A stretch of DNA of 64,000 nt from JBFHQE01 sp041592335 (GTDB taxonomy: Bacteria; Pseudomonadota; Gammaproteobacteria; Thiohalobacterales; Thiohalobacteraceae), in assembly GCA_041592335.1 (NCBI GenBank), contig JBFHQE010000010.1, forward strand, positions 47,669 through 111,668, read 5' to 3'. Positions 17,671 through 29,349 of the stretch are shown one piece after another. The position numbers and the translations under genes are program-made. The notes beneath the pieces are model-generated. The model saw nothing but the letters and a program-made list of their open reading frames with translations, did no database searches and was not told the DNA's origin. The stretch's first letter is position 1. The number at the start of each line of letters is the position of its first letter.

Positions 17671-18221
17671 TGCTTATCGCCAGCTGATGTCGCCTGTACC
17701 AGGGTAGAAGCTTCCAGTAGCTTGGCGCTAAAGGAAATACCCGCCGACTCGGCTGACTGACGGTTGATTAACATGTGGATTTTGCCATCCCGGTGCGCCA
17801 GTTCAATCATGCCTCCCTTGCGGGCAAAACCATGTTCACTGCTGACAGTCAGCATGCCCGGGCGATGCTGCCGAAAAACCGATTCCTGTAGTTCTGTCGG
17901 AACGGCTTTCTCCAGATAAGCGATATCGCATTGCCGGGCTGTATCCGCACTCAACGGCATGATGTGAATTTTTCTTTCCAACCTCTCTCTTTTCTCCAAC
18001 GGCTTCAGTGCCGAAAAGATGGATGGATTATTCGCCACGCAAATGGTCAGCACAGGGATAGCGGGTGAACTGGCGTCAACAGACCAGCGGGTGAACTGGG
18101 AAATTTGATATAAAAATGCTGCCTTGATTTCAACTTCGCTGGACATCCTGTCCGCCGCAGTCGGACCAGACCCGGTCGAAGCGAGCAAAATAGCGAGAGT
18201 GAACGAAGTCAGTTTTCGCAT
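17667..18221 (-). CDS. YfiR-like periplasmic protein
   Basis: 184 residues. A signal peptide (about 1-23, ending TAADR) precedes a YfiR domain (DUF4154) with the typical EIKAAFLYQISQFTRW and later RKGGMIEL and ISFSAKLLE. In Pseudomonas, YfiR is a redox-sensitive periplasmic inhibitor of the CHASE8 diguanylate cyclase YfiN. Here it is overlapped by a CHASE8-like kinase gene, so a matching partnership is inferred. Three cysteines remain after the signal, although which pair would form the redox bridge is not clear. Confidence 0.88.
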   Translation of the reverse strand: MRKLTSFTLAILLASTGSGPTAADRMSSEVEIKAAFLYQISQFTRWSVDASSPAIPVLTICVANNPSIFSALKPLEKRERLERKIHIMPLSADTARQCDIAYLEKAVPTELQESVFRQHRPGMLTVSSEHGFARKGGMIELAHRDGKIHMLINRQSAESAGISFSAKLLEASTLVQATSAGDKQ

Positions 18222-18278
18222 GCGATGTCTTCAGGAAAACATCCTGTATACCTGTTATTTAATTATTCAAATGAGGAA

Positions 18279-18292
18279 ATTTCGATCGAAAT
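18279..18292. promoter_or_regulatory. 14-bp perfect palindrome upstream of yfiR
   Basis: ATTTCGATCGAAAT is a perfect palindrome 58 nt upstream of the yfiR start, in an AT-rich 176-bp gap that otherwise holds nothing recognisable. It could be an operator, possibly for one of the two regulators on either side. No footprint or consensus supports a named factor. Confidence 0.4.
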
Positions 18293-18397
18293 CGAAATAA
18301 TCGCAACAACGCTATTTTATAGAATCAACCCGGAAGATAATAGTGAAAAAGACCAAAATCCGGAAAAATCCTGCCATTTAACCAGAGTAACCCGGCA

Positions 18398-18982
18398 TCA
18401 GGCGGACTTGAGAACCTGGAACTGGGCCAGGGTGGTCTGAATGGTATCGATGGAAATTGGCTTGTAGAGGACGTCGTCGGCTCCCGCATCCAGCAGGGAT
18501 CTCTTAATAAAATCATCGGCATGACCGGTTATGGCAATGATTTTGGTGGCGGTATAGCCTTCTTCTTTCTTGATGAAACGGCAGACATCGGCGCCGTTCA
18601 TGCCCGGCATGGCGTAATCCAGAAACACCAGCTCTGGGTGGTATTTCTCCACCGCGAGCCCTGCCTGAAAGCCGTCCGCGGCCTCCAGTATCTCGCAATC
18701 CGACAGCAGGCTTTCAATGGCCTCAACCATGAATTTACGGAATGCAGTCTCGTCATCGACGACCAGAATGCGAACCATAGGCGATTCGCCGGAATGGCGC
18801 TTATTACGCTCCGACAGCAATTGTTCCACGTCATCCTTGGAAAATCGGCGGTGCCCACCGGGTGTCAAGGTCGACTTCAGCCAACCCTTATTGACCCAGG
18901 TCCTCACAGTGACAGGAGAAACGCCAAATTGCTTGGCGACTTCCGCCGGGGTCATCAACTCATCAGCAGTTGATCCGCTCAT
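18398..18982 (-). CDS. response regulator with N-terminal MerR/excisionase-type HTH
   Basis: 194 residues. A MerR/excisionase-like DNA-binding domain comes first (about 8-56: TPAEVAKQFGVSPVTVRTWV, then TPGGHRRFSKDDVEQLL). A receiver domain (70-190) follows, with VVDDE, acceptor Asp122 in FLDYAMPGMNG and Lys174 in YKP. This is the reverse of the common order. GGGAG lies 7 nt before the ATG. It is upstream of the yfiR-kinase-WYL operon, and its receiver is a plausible phosphotransfer target, though a His-phosphotransfer protein would normally be needed after a hybrid kinase and none is visible. Confidence 0.9.
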   Translation of the reverse strand: MSGSTADELMTPAEVAKQFGVSPVTVRTWVNKGWLKSTLTPGGHRRFSKDDVEQLLSERNKRHSGESPMVRILVVDDETAFRKFMVEAIESLLSDCEILEAADGFQAGLAVEKYHPELVFLDYAMPGMNGADVCRFIKKEEGYTATKIIAITGHADDFIKRSLLDAGADDVLYKPISIDTIQTTLAQFQVLKSA

Positions 18983-19117
18983 TATTTCGCTCCCAAAAGT
19001 TACCCTGCTATTTTATCGCTAAATCTCCTGCAAATGGAAACTGTCTGATATATCAGCGCATTAGCAATCGATAATAGCTTTTAAAGCGAAAATTTCGTTA
19101 TTATCTTAAAGGCAGAT

Positions 19118-19459
19118 TCAGTGTCCCCGGCTGTGGCGCAACCGGGCTTTTTTCAGGTGCCCCTTGAGATCGAAGCGATACACAAAACCGGGCAGCGCGA
19201 ACACCATGAACAGGCTGACAGTCACGGCATAGAACTCCCAGTCCTGGGCATGCAGCTGCCCCATCGCTTTCTGTTCCAGTCCGAGCGCAACACCGCCCAT
19301 AATGAAATACAGAATCAGCCATTCGAACAGGCAATGCCAGGCTGATTTCGCGCCCTCTTCCAGACGAATGAAGAACAGGAAGCGTTCATTAATCCAGGGA
19401 AGATTGGCGGCAATAAAGGCCACAATAATAAGAATAATGGAAGCAGTCGTCAGGCTCAT
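19118..19459 (-). CDS. DUF2818 family membrane protein
   Basis: 113 residues with three hydrophobic segments and a basic C-terminus (KARLRHSRGH). It matches DUF2818, a family often found immediately after nuoN. It lies 33 nt after nuoN and is probably part of the complex I transcript. Function is unknown; a role in assembly or stability is only suggested by the location. Confidence 0.8.
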   Translation of the reverse strand: MSLTTASIILIIVAFIAANLPWINERFLFFIRLEEGAKSAWHCLFEWLILYFIMGGVALGLEQKAMGQLHAQDWEFYAVTVSLFMVFALPGFVYRFDLKGHLKKARLRHSRGH

Positions 19460-19492
19460 GGCGACAGTCTACAGGATAAATTAGAGTAGTGG

Positions 19493-20935
19493 TTACAGGG
19501 TAATGGCATTCATACAGGCAGTCATGAGCATGCCAGGGAACAACCCCAGAACCAGCATCGCCAGTCCATTGATGCTCAGTGCAATCTGCATATCGGTACG
19601 ACAGCTCAACGCTGTTTCGTCGGCCGGCTCATCGAAGTACATCAGCTTGATGACTCGCAGATAGTAGAAGGCGCCAATGACCGAGAACACCACGGCAACA
19701 ATGGCCAGCCAGACCAGGTTCACATCAATGACAGCCTTGAGCACGGCCAGCTTGGCATAGAACCCCACCATCGGTGGCACGCCCGCCAGCGAGAACATCA
19801 CCAGCAGCATCATGAAGGCAAACCAGGGACTGCGCTGGTTCAGGCCCTTTAAATCATCCAGCGTATCCGCCTCGAACCCCTTGCGACTCAGCAGAATGAT
19901 GGTACCGAAACTGCCTGCCGCCATCACAGCATAAGTCAGCGCATAAAACATTGCCGAAGAATAACCTTCCGCCGTACCCGGAATGATGCCAAGCAGAATG
20001 AAACCGACATGGGAAATAGTTGAATAAGCCAGCATGCGCTTGAGGTTGGTCTGAGCAATGGCCACAACATTACCCAATGCAATGGAAAGCACGGCCAGGA
20101 TAATCAGCATCCCGGACCAGTCGGCCTGAACCCCACCCAACGATTCCGCCAGCAAACGCATCGCCATCACGAATGCCGCGATCTTGGGCGCGGTGGCGAT
20201 ATACAGTGTGACGCTGGTCGGCGCGCCGTGATAGACGTCCGGAATCCACATATGGAATGGCACGGCACCGAACTTGAAGCCCAGCCCGATAACAATGAAT
20301 GACAGGCCGAAGATCAGGCCAATCTCGAATTCTTCCTTGTTATTGATCGAGGCGGCAACTGCATCGATATCCAGCGAGCCGGTGGTGCCGTATATCATCG
20401 AAATACCGTAGAGCAACATGCCCGACGCCAGCGCGCCCAGTACAAAATATTTCATGGCCGCTTCGGATGCGACGGCCGAATCCCGGTTGAAAGCCACCAT
20501 GGCATACAGCGACAAGGACAGCAGCTCCAGACCCAAATACAGCGACAACAGGCTATGCGCGGAGATCATGATCATCATGCCCAGCACGCCAAACAGGCCC
20601 AGCACGTAATACTCGCCCTTGAACAGATCGCGTTCCGTCAAATAAGGCCGTGAATACATGAACACCGCGATGACCACGATAAACACAAACGACTTGGCCA
20701 ATGTCGACATCGGGTCCTGAACATAACTGCCGAACATGGTAATTACGGGCTGATCCGTTGCCGTGATATAGGTCAGCGCCAGACCACCGAACAGGGTGAA
20801 GAGCGACAGCGCATAACTCACAACGCGATCGCGTTGCTTGATGAACAGATCCAGGATAAGCACTACACAGGCCATGCTCAGCACGAAGATCTCGGCCAAT
20901 AATGGTTGTAAATCCGGCATTACGATATTCATCAA
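19493..20935 (-). CDS. nuoN: NADH-quinone oxidoreductase subunit N
   Basis: 480 residues, about 14 membrane helices; antiporter-like proton-pumping subunit of complex I. Family features include SLYLGLELLSLSLYAMVAF and the lysine-bearing helices around NLKRMLAYSTISHVGFI and VPPMVGFYAKL. Normal length. It follows nuoM by 9 nt and is the last of the 14 nuo genes. Confidence 0.97.
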   Translation of the reverse strand: MMNIVMPDLQPLLAEIFVLSMACVVLILDLFIKQRDRVVSYALSLFTLFGGLALTYITATDQPVITMFGSYVQDPMSTLAKSFVFIVVIAVFMYSRPYLTERDLFKGEYYVLGLFGVLGMMIMISAHSLLSLYLGLELLSLSLYAMVAFNRDSAVASEAAMKYFVLGALASGMLLYGISMIYGTTGSLDIDAVAASINNKEEFEIGLIFGLSFIVIGLGFKFGAVPFHMWIPDVYHGAPTSVTLYIATAPKIAAFVMAMRLLAESLGGVQADWSGMLIILAVLSIALGNVVAIAQTNLKRMLAYSTISHVGFILLGIIPGTAEGYSSAMFYALTYAVMAAGSFGTIILLSRKGFEADTLDDLKGLNQRSPWFAFMMLLVMFSLAGVPPMVGFYAKLAVLKAVIDVNLVWLAIVAVVFSVIGAFYYLRVIKLMYFDEPADETALSCRTDMQIALSINGLAMLVLGLFPGMLMTACMNAITL

Positions 20936-20944
20936 GTCGATTCT

Positions 20945-22456
20945 CTACAATTTAGATACCGTGACATGCGCCAGTAGATTTTCAATCGTCGCATGCATCA
21001 CATCCAGTAACGGCGCGGGCCATAACCCCAGCACCAGCACAGCCACCGCCAGTGTTCCGAGCACAAAAAACTCGCGGCCGTTCACATCCTGCAGCTTGGC
21101 AACATTGTCATTGGCGACTTCGCCAAACACCACCCGCTTGACCAGCCACAGGCTGTAGGCCGCGCCGAGGATCAGAGTCGTTGCCGCCAGGAAGGCATAC
21201 CAGAAGTCCGCCTTGAAACTGGCCAGTACCACCATGAACTCGCCAATAAAACCGGACGTTCCCGGCAGGCCGGAGTTCGCCATGGCAAACAGCACCATGA
21301 AGCCACCAAAGACTGGCATGGTGTTGATCACGCCGCCGTAGTCCGCAATCTGGCGGCTGTGCATCCGGTCATACAACACACCGACACAGAGGAATAGCGC
21401 TCCGGAAATAAAGCCGTGCGAGATCATCTGCACCATGCCGCCTTCAAGACCCAGCACAGCACCCTGCGTGCCGCCGTTGTTCTGGATGATGCTAAAGATG
21501 AGGAAGAAACCCAGCGTCACGAAGCCCATGTGAGCGATGGACGAATAGGCAATCAGCTTCTTCATGTCCTGCTGAACAATAGCCACGAAACCGATATAGA
21601 CCACCGCGATCAACGACAGGGTTATGACCAGCCAGTCCAGTTCCATGGCGGCATCCGGCGTGATCGGCAGACTGAAGCGCAGAAAACCATAACCGCCGAT
21701 CTTCAGCATGATGGCCGCCAGGATCACGGAACCGCCGGTTGGCGCTTCCACGTGCGCGTCCGGCAACCAGGTATGCACCGGGAACATGGGTACCTTCACC
21801 GCAAACGCCAGCAGGAAGGCGAGGAAAATCAGGATCTGTTCGGTCATCCCCAGTTGCAGGGTGTGGTAATCCAGGATCGCCATGCTATCGCCCTGGAGAT
21901 ACATATAGACCAGTGCGATCAGCATGAAGACCGAGCCGAGGAAGGTATAGAGGAAGAACTTGATGGTCGCATAGACGCGCCGTGGCCCGCCCCAGACGCC
22001 GATGATCAGGAACATCGGGATCAGCATGCCTTCCCAGAATACATAGAACAGAATCGCGTCCAGCGCGGAGAACACACCGATCATCAGCCCTTCCATGATC
22101 AGGAAGGCCGCCATGTACTGGTGCGCCTTGAACTTGATCACTTCCCAGCCCGCAATCACTACCAGCACCGTGGTGAAAGTGGTCAGGATAATCAGCGGCA
22201 TCGAGATACCATCGACACCCAGGTGATAATTAATATTGAATGCGGTAATCCAGGGCTGCAGCTCCTGGAACTGCATCGCTGCCGTCGAACTGTCAAACCA
22301 GCCCCACAAGGGGAGACTCAGCAGGAAGGTAATGACAGAGAAAATCAGCGCAATGGTGCGCGCACCCCAGGGTTCTCGATCACCCACAATCAGTGCCGCT
22401 ATCCCGCCAAGGATAGGCACCCAGATCAGTAAACTTAACAAGGGCAGGTCTAGCAT
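20945..22456 (-). CDS. nuoM: NADH-quinone oxidoreductase subunit M
   Basis: 503 residues, about 14 membrane helices; antiporter-like proton-pumping subunit of complex I. Family motifs visible are FPVHTWLPDAHVEAPTGGSV, QQDMKKLIAYSSIAHMG and GLPGTSGFIGEF. Length is normal. It lies 27 nt after nuoL in the same operon. Confidence 0.97.
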   Translation of the reverse strand: MLDLPLLSLLIWVPILGGIAALIVGDREPWGARTIALIFSVITFLLSLPLWGWFDSSTAAMQFQELQPWITAFNINYHLGVDGISMPLIILTTFTTVLVVIAGWEVIKFKAHQYMAAFLIMEGLMIGVFSALDAILFYVFWEGMLIPMFLIIGVWGGPRRVYATIKFFLYTFLGSVFMLIALVYMYLQGDSMAILDYHTLQLGMTEQILIFLAFLLAFAVKVPMFPVHTWLPDAHVEAPTGGSVILAAIMLKIGGYGFLRFSLPITPDAAMELDWLVITLSLIAVVYIGFVAIVQQDMKKLIAYSSIAHMGFVTLGFFLIFSIIQNNGGTQGAVLGLEGGMVQMISHGFISGALFLCVGVLYDRMHSRQIADYGGVINTMPVFGGFMVLFAMANSGLPGTSGFIGEFMVVLASFKADFWYAFLAATTLILGAAYSLWLVKRVVFGEVANDNVAKLQDVNGREFFVLGTLAVAVLVLGLWPAPLLDVMHATIENLLAHVTVSKL

Positions 22457-22483
22457 TTATTTTCCCTAATCATCCCCGAACCA

Positions 22484-24472
22484 TTAGCGTAAAAACACGG
22501 TCCAGGAGACCAGCGCCAACAATCCCACAATCATCGCAAAGGCATAGTGATACAGATAACCGGTCTGGATATGACGCAGGATTGCCGCCCACCAGCCCAC
22601 AACCCTGGCCGAACCATTCACGATTATCCCGTCGATCAACAGACGATCGCCCAGCTGCCACAGCGCAAAGCCAAGGCCACGCGTACCGCCGCCAAACACG
22701 GCATTATTGAAATCATCCGCGTAATACTTGTTGACCAGAATTCTGTAGATAAAACCGGCCTTCTGCTGCGCCTTATCCGCCCAGTGCGGGTTCTTCATAT
22801 AGATCAACCAGGCGGCGAATACTCCCGCTGCGGCAAGGTAAACAGCCGGACCATGGAAGGCATGGGTAACGAACCCTACGGCACCATGATAGTTGGCGCT
22901 CAGTGTAGCGAGCGAATCATTCGCAGGCGCGACATAAATAATGTCCTTGAAGTAATCGCCGAAGACTACGGGATCGATCCAGTAACCGGCAAAGATTGAT
23001 GGAATCGCCAGCAACACCAGCGGCACCCAGACCACCCAGGGCGTTTCGTGCAAGTGCTCGCGCGTGTGCTCATCCATGCGCGGTTTGCCGTGGAACACCA
23101 GGAAGTACATGCGGAAGCTGTATAGCGCCGTGATGAATACACCCAGCAGCACGGCTATATAGGCAAATCCGGCACCCGGCGTCTGCGAATGCTTCACCGC
23201 CTCGATGATGGTGTCCTTGGAGAAGAAACCGGAGAAGAAGGGTGTACCAATCAGTGCCAGCGAACCGATCAGCGAAGTGAGCCAGGTGATCGGCATGTAT
23301 TTGCGCAGGCCACCCATGTTACGCATGTCCTGATCGTGATGCATGGCGATGATCACCGAACCCGCACCCAGGAACAGCAGCGCCTTGAAGAAGGCATGCG
23401 TCATTAAATGGAAAATACCAGCTGCATAGGCGGAAGCACCGAGCGCAACCGTCATGTAACCGAGTTGCGACAGGGTCGAATAGGCAACCACGCGCTTGAT
23501 GTCGTGTTGCACCAGGCCGAGGAAGCCCATGAACAGCGCGGTAATGGCGCCGATGATCAATACGAAACTGAGCGCGGTGGTGGACAGCTCAAACAGCGGC
23601 GACATACGGGCCACCATGAAAATACCTGCAGTCACCATGGTCGCGGCATGGATCAGGGCCGAGATCGGTGTCGGGCCTTCCATGGAATCCGGCAACCACA
23701 CATGCAATGGCACCTGTGCCGATTTACCCATGGCGCCAATGAACAGCAGAATACAAATAACCGTCATCAGCGACCAGCTGCTGTCACCCAGAATGCTGAT
23801 CTGCAGATCGGACATGGCTGGCGCAGCCGCAAACACATCCCAGTAATCCAGGCTGTTGAAATAAGCCACGATGGCGGCGATACCAAGCAGGAAACCGAAG
23901 TCACCAACACGGTTGACCAGGAAAGCCTTCATGTTGGCAAAGATTGCCGTCGGGCGAACAGACCAGAAACCAATCAACAGGTATGAAACCAGGCCTACCG
24001 CTTCCCAGCCAAAGAACAGCTGCAGGAAGTTATTGGACATGACCAGCATCAGCATGGCGAAAGTGAATAATGCAATATAGCTGAAGAAGCGCTGGTAGCT
24101 GTTCTTACCGGCCAGGCTTTCCTTCGGCCAGTTATGCGCATCATCCGCCATGTAACCGATGGTGTAGATATGTACCATCAAGGAGACAAACGTCACCACG
24201 TTCATCATCAGGACGGTCAGCTTATCGACCAGGAACCCGACTTCGAAACGAATGCCGTCGGATACCATCCAGGTATAAACGGTGTCGTTATAGGCTGCCG
24301 CGCCATCGATGATGTGATGCTTCAGGCAGACCAGCGACAGCGCGAATGCCGTCGCCACGCCGAGAATCGTGACTGTGTGCGCGCCCTTGCGGCCAATGGC
24401 ACCGCTGAACAGGCCGGCGATAATGGCGCCGAGCAATGGTGCAAGAGGGATAGCAAGATAGATGTATTCCAT
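22484..24472 (-). CDS. nuoL: NADH-quinone oxidoreductase subunit L
   Basis: 662 residues, the distal antiporter-like pump of complex I, with the long lateral helix expected at the C-terminus. Motifs include LHVWLPDSMEGPTPISALIH, QHDIKRVVAYSTLSQLGYM and GTPFFSGFFSKD. Length is typical. The start follows nuoK by 5 nt. Confidence 0.97.
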   Translation of the reverse strand: MEYIYLAIPLAPLLGAIIAGLFSGAIGRKGAHTVTILGVATAFALSLVCLKHHIIDGAAAYNDTVYTWMVSDGIRFEVGFLVDKLTVLMMNVVTFVSLMVHIYTIGYMADDAHNWPKESLAGKNSYQRFFSYIALFTFAMLMLVMSNNFLQLFFGWEAVGLVSYLLIGFWSVRPTAIFANMKAFLVNRVGDFGFLLGIAAIVAYFNSLDYWDVFAAAPAMSDLQISILGDSSWSLMTVICILLFIGAMGKSAQVPLHVWLPDSMEGPTPISALIHAATMVTAGIFMVARMSPLFELSTTALSFVLIIGAITALFMGFLGLVQHDIKRVVAYSTLSQLGYMTVALGASAYAAGIFHLMTHAFFKALLFLGAGSVIIAMHHDQDMRNMGGLRKYMPITWLTSLIGSLALIGTPFFSGFFSKDTIIEAVKHSQTPGAGFAYIAVLLGVFITALYSFRMYFLVFHGKPRMDEHTREHLHETPWVVWVPLVLLAIPSIFAGYWIDPVVFGDYFKDIIYVAPANDSLATLSANYHGAVGFVTHAFHGPAVYLAAAGVFAAWLIYMKNPHWADKAQQKAGFIYRILVNKYYADDFNNAVFGGGTRGLGFALWQLGDRLLIDGIIVNGSARVVGWWAAILRHIQTGYLYHYAFAMIVGLLALVSWTVFLR

Positions 24473-24477
24473 GCGCC

Positions 24478-24783
24478 CTACCCCTTCATGCTCTTGAGAT
24501 CTTCGACATTGATGGTCTGCAGATTACGGAACAGCACCACCAGTATCGCCAGCCCGATGGCGGCTTCGGCCGCGGCCACCGTCAGGATAAAGAACACGAA
24601 CACCTGCCCCGCGAGATCGTTCAGGAAATGCGAAAACGCCACGAAGTTCATATTGACCGCCAGCAGCATCAGTTCGATCGCCATCAGCAAAATGATGACG
24701 TTCTTCCGGTTAAGGAAGATTCCGGCCACACCCAGGCTGAACAGCACCGCGCCCAGCGCAAGATATTCGGCTAATGTGATCAT
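24478..24783 (-). CDS. nuoK: NADH-quinone oxidoreductase subunit K
   Basis: 101 residues, three membrane helices, with conserved glutamates in the membrane in AIELMLLAVN and AAAEAAIGLA that belong to the proton path. Start overlaps the nuoJ stop by 4 nt, so translation is coupled. Confidence 0.97.
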   Translation of the reverse strand: MITLAEYLALGAVLFSLGVAGIFLNRKNVIILLMAIELMLLAVNMNFVAFSHFLNDLAGQVFVFFILTVAAAEAAIGLAILVVLFRNLQTINVEDLKSMKG

Positions 24784-25373
24784 GATTCAGCATCCATCTT
24801 TATCACCTTCAGACGGTCATTGCGCTTCACTTTGACCTGCTCCGCCGGATTCTGGTGACGTGTTTCAGGACGTTTGCGCATGGTCAGCGCAATCGCGGCA
24901 ATAATGGCCACCAGCAGAATCACCGACGCAATTTCAAACGCGTAGACATACTCGGTATACAGCACGCGACCCAGCTCATGGGTATTGCTGTAATCCGCGC
25001 CATGACGTTCGGGTGCCGCAACCGATTTGAAGTGCTGATCGAGTACGACCAGCATCATCTCGAACACCATCAAACCCGCAATCGGTAATGCCACCGGTAA
25101 ATACTGCGCGAAGCCTTCCTTGACCGGCGCCAGGTTGAGATCGAGCATCATGACGACGAACAGGAACAGCACCATGACCGCGCCGACGTAGACAAGCACC
25201 AGCGTTATGGCCAGAAACTCGGCTTCCATCAACATCCAGATCGCCGCCGAGGTAAAGAACGCCCAGACCAGGTTAAAGGCCGCATGCACCGGGTTGCGCA
25301 CGGTGATTACCCGAAATGCGGCAAATACCAGCATGATGGAGAAGAAATAAAATATGGCCTTTTCAAAACTCAT
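24780..25373 (-). CDS. nuoJ: NADH-quinone oxidoreductase subunit J
   Basis: 197 residues, five membrane helices; membrane-arm subunit of complex I. The TM3 motif VYVGAVMVLFLFVVMML, which undergoes the helix-to-pi-bulge change in turnover, is present. The start shares one base with the nuoI stop and the stop overlaps nuoK. The charged C-terminal tail (about 145 onward) is cytoplasmic. Confidence 0.97.
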   Translation of the reverse strand: MSFEKAIFYFFSIMLVFAAFRVITVRNPVHAAFNLVWAFFTSAAIWMLMEAEFLAITLVLVYVGAVMVLFLFVVMMLDLNLAPVKEGFAQYLPVALPIAGLMVFEMMLVVLDQHFKSVAAPERHGADYSNTHELGRVLYTEYVYAFEIASVILLVAIIAAIALTMRKRPETRHQNPAEQVKVKRNDRLKVIKMDAES

Positions 25374-25864
25374 TATCGGTATCTCGCATCTGCCGCGCGA
25401 TCCGCCGCAATCTGTTGTTCGTATTTATCCCCGATCGCCAGCAGCTTGTCCTTGGTCATAATCTGCTCGCCCCGGTTTTCAAAATGGTATTCAAAAATGC
25501 GCGTCTCAACGATGGAATCCACCGGACAGGATTCCTCGCAGAAGCCGCAGAAAATGCATTTGAACAAGTCAATATCGTAACGCGTGGTACGCCGGGTACC
25601 ATCGTCGCGCGGCGCCGCTTCAATCGTGATCGCCAGCGCCGGACAAACCGCCTCGCACAGCTTGCAGGCAATGCAGCGCTCTTCACCGTTCGGATAACGA
25701 CGCAGCGCATGCAGGCCACGGAAACGTGGCGATTGAGGCGTCTTCTCTTCCGGGTATTGCACCGTGATCTTGCGTGCAAACAGGTATCGACCGGTCAGCC
25801 GCAAGCCCTGGATCAGCTCCCAGAGCAGCAGACTTTTTACATAGTGTCTCAGCGTTTTAATCAT
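25373..25864 (-). CDS. nuoI: NADH-quinone oxidoreductase subunit I
   Basis: 163 residues. Two 4Fe-4S ferredoxin motifs, CIACKLCEAVCPALAI and CIFCGFCEESCPVDSI, hold clusters N6a and N6b that pass electrons from NuoG toward NuoB. N-terminal amphipathic helix rests on the membrane. Normal length; 23 nt after nuoH. Confidence 0.98.
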   Translation of the reverse strand: MIKTLRHYVKSLLLWELIQGLRLTGRYLFARKITVQYPEEKTPQSPRFRGLHALRRYPNGEERCIACKLCEAVCPALAITIEAAPRDDGTRRTTRYDIDLFKCIFCGFCEESCPVDSIVETRIFEYHFENRGEQIMTKDKLLAIGDKYEQQIAADRAADARYR

Positions 25865-25887
25865 CGTTCGCCTCTCGCTGTCGCACC

Positions 25888-26940
25888 TCAGTCAAACCAG
25901 GGGCCGACTTCGCACACAATGGCCAGGCCCACAACCAGTAACCAGATAATGGTAATCGGGATAAATACCTTCCAGCCCAGACGCATAATCTGGTCATAGC
26001 GATAACGCGGGAAGGTTGCCCGGAACCACAGGAAACAGAACATGAAAATCGACGTCTTGGCCAGGAACCAGATGATGCTTGGCGCGACCAGCATTTCGCC
26101 AAGCAAGGGTATTGAATCGATAAAGGGGATGCCCTGGAAAGGCGACAGCCAGCCACCCAGGAAGAACAACGCCGTCAATGCCGAAATCAGGATCATGTTG
26201 GCGTATTCCGCCAGGAAGAACACGGCGAAGGTCATGCCGGAATAGTCCACGTGGAAACCGGCGACGATTTCGGACTCACCCTCCGCCACGTCGAACGGCG
26301 CCCGGTTGGTTTCAGCCACTCCCGAGATGAAATACACCAGGAACAGGGGAAATAACGGGATCAGGAACCAGTGAATGATACTGCCGGACTGCGCCAGTAC
26401 GATATCGTTCAGGTTCAGACTGCCGCCGGCCATCAACACCCCCACCAGCGCAAAACCCATGGCAATTTCATAAGCGACAATCTGTGCCGCGGAACGCATG
26501 GCGCCGAGGAAGGCGTACTTGGAGTTCGATGCCCAGCCGGCCATGATGACCCCGTAGACGCCCAGCGAAGTCAGCGCCAGGATGTACAGAAGTCCGGCGT
26601 CGATGTCGGCCAGCACCATGCCATCATCAAACGGGATGACGGCCCAGGCCGCGAGCGCCGGACCGATGGAAAGAATAGGGGCAATAACAAACAGGAAGCG
26701 GCTGGCATTGGTCGGGATAATGATTTCTTTCATTACCAGCTTCAACGCATCCGCGATCGGCTGACCCAGTCCCCAAAGACTATAACCAAAGAAGCCAACG
26801 CGATTCGGCCCGATACGGTTTTGCATAAAGCCGATAATCTTGCGTTCGGCGTACGTAAAATAAGCCACTGCTATCATCACGGGCATTACGATCGCCGTGA
26901 TCTTCAACAGGATGAACATGATGTCGAGGATCATTTCCAT
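25888..26940 (-). CDS. nuoH: NADH-quinone oxidoreductase subunit H
   Basis: 350 residues, eight membrane helices; forms the quinone chamber at the junction of the two arms of complex I. Conserved stretches RIGPNRVGFFG, EIAMGFAL, AETNRAPFDVAEGESEIVAG and RATFPRYRYDQ are intact. It follows nuoG by 6 nt. Confidence 0.98.
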   Translation of the reverse strand: MEMILDIMFILLKITAIVMPVMIAVAYFTYAERKIIGFMQNRIGPNRVGFFGYSLWGLGQPIADALKLVMKEIIIPTNASRFLFVIAPILSIGPALAAWAVIPFDDGMVLADIDAGLLYILALTSLGVYGVIMAGWASNSKYAFLGAMRSAAQIVAYEIAMGFALVGVLMAGGSLNLNDIVLAQSGSIIHWFLIPLFPLFLVYFISGVAETNRAPFDVAEGESEIVAGFHVDYSGMTFAVFFLAEYANMILISALTALFFLGGWLSPFQGIPFIDSIPLLGEMLVAPSIIWFLAKTSIFMFCFLWFRATFPRYRYDQIMRLGWKVFIPITIIWLLVVGLAIVCEVGPWFD

Positions 26941-26946
26941 AGCGCG

Positions 26947-29345
<2,399 letters not shown>

Positions 29346-29349
<4 letters not shown>

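Noticed and set aside
21416..22432. 338-residue plus-strand frame, His/Gln/Arg rich
   Set aside because: Mirror of nuoM; skewed composition is typical of the complement of membrane-protein codons.
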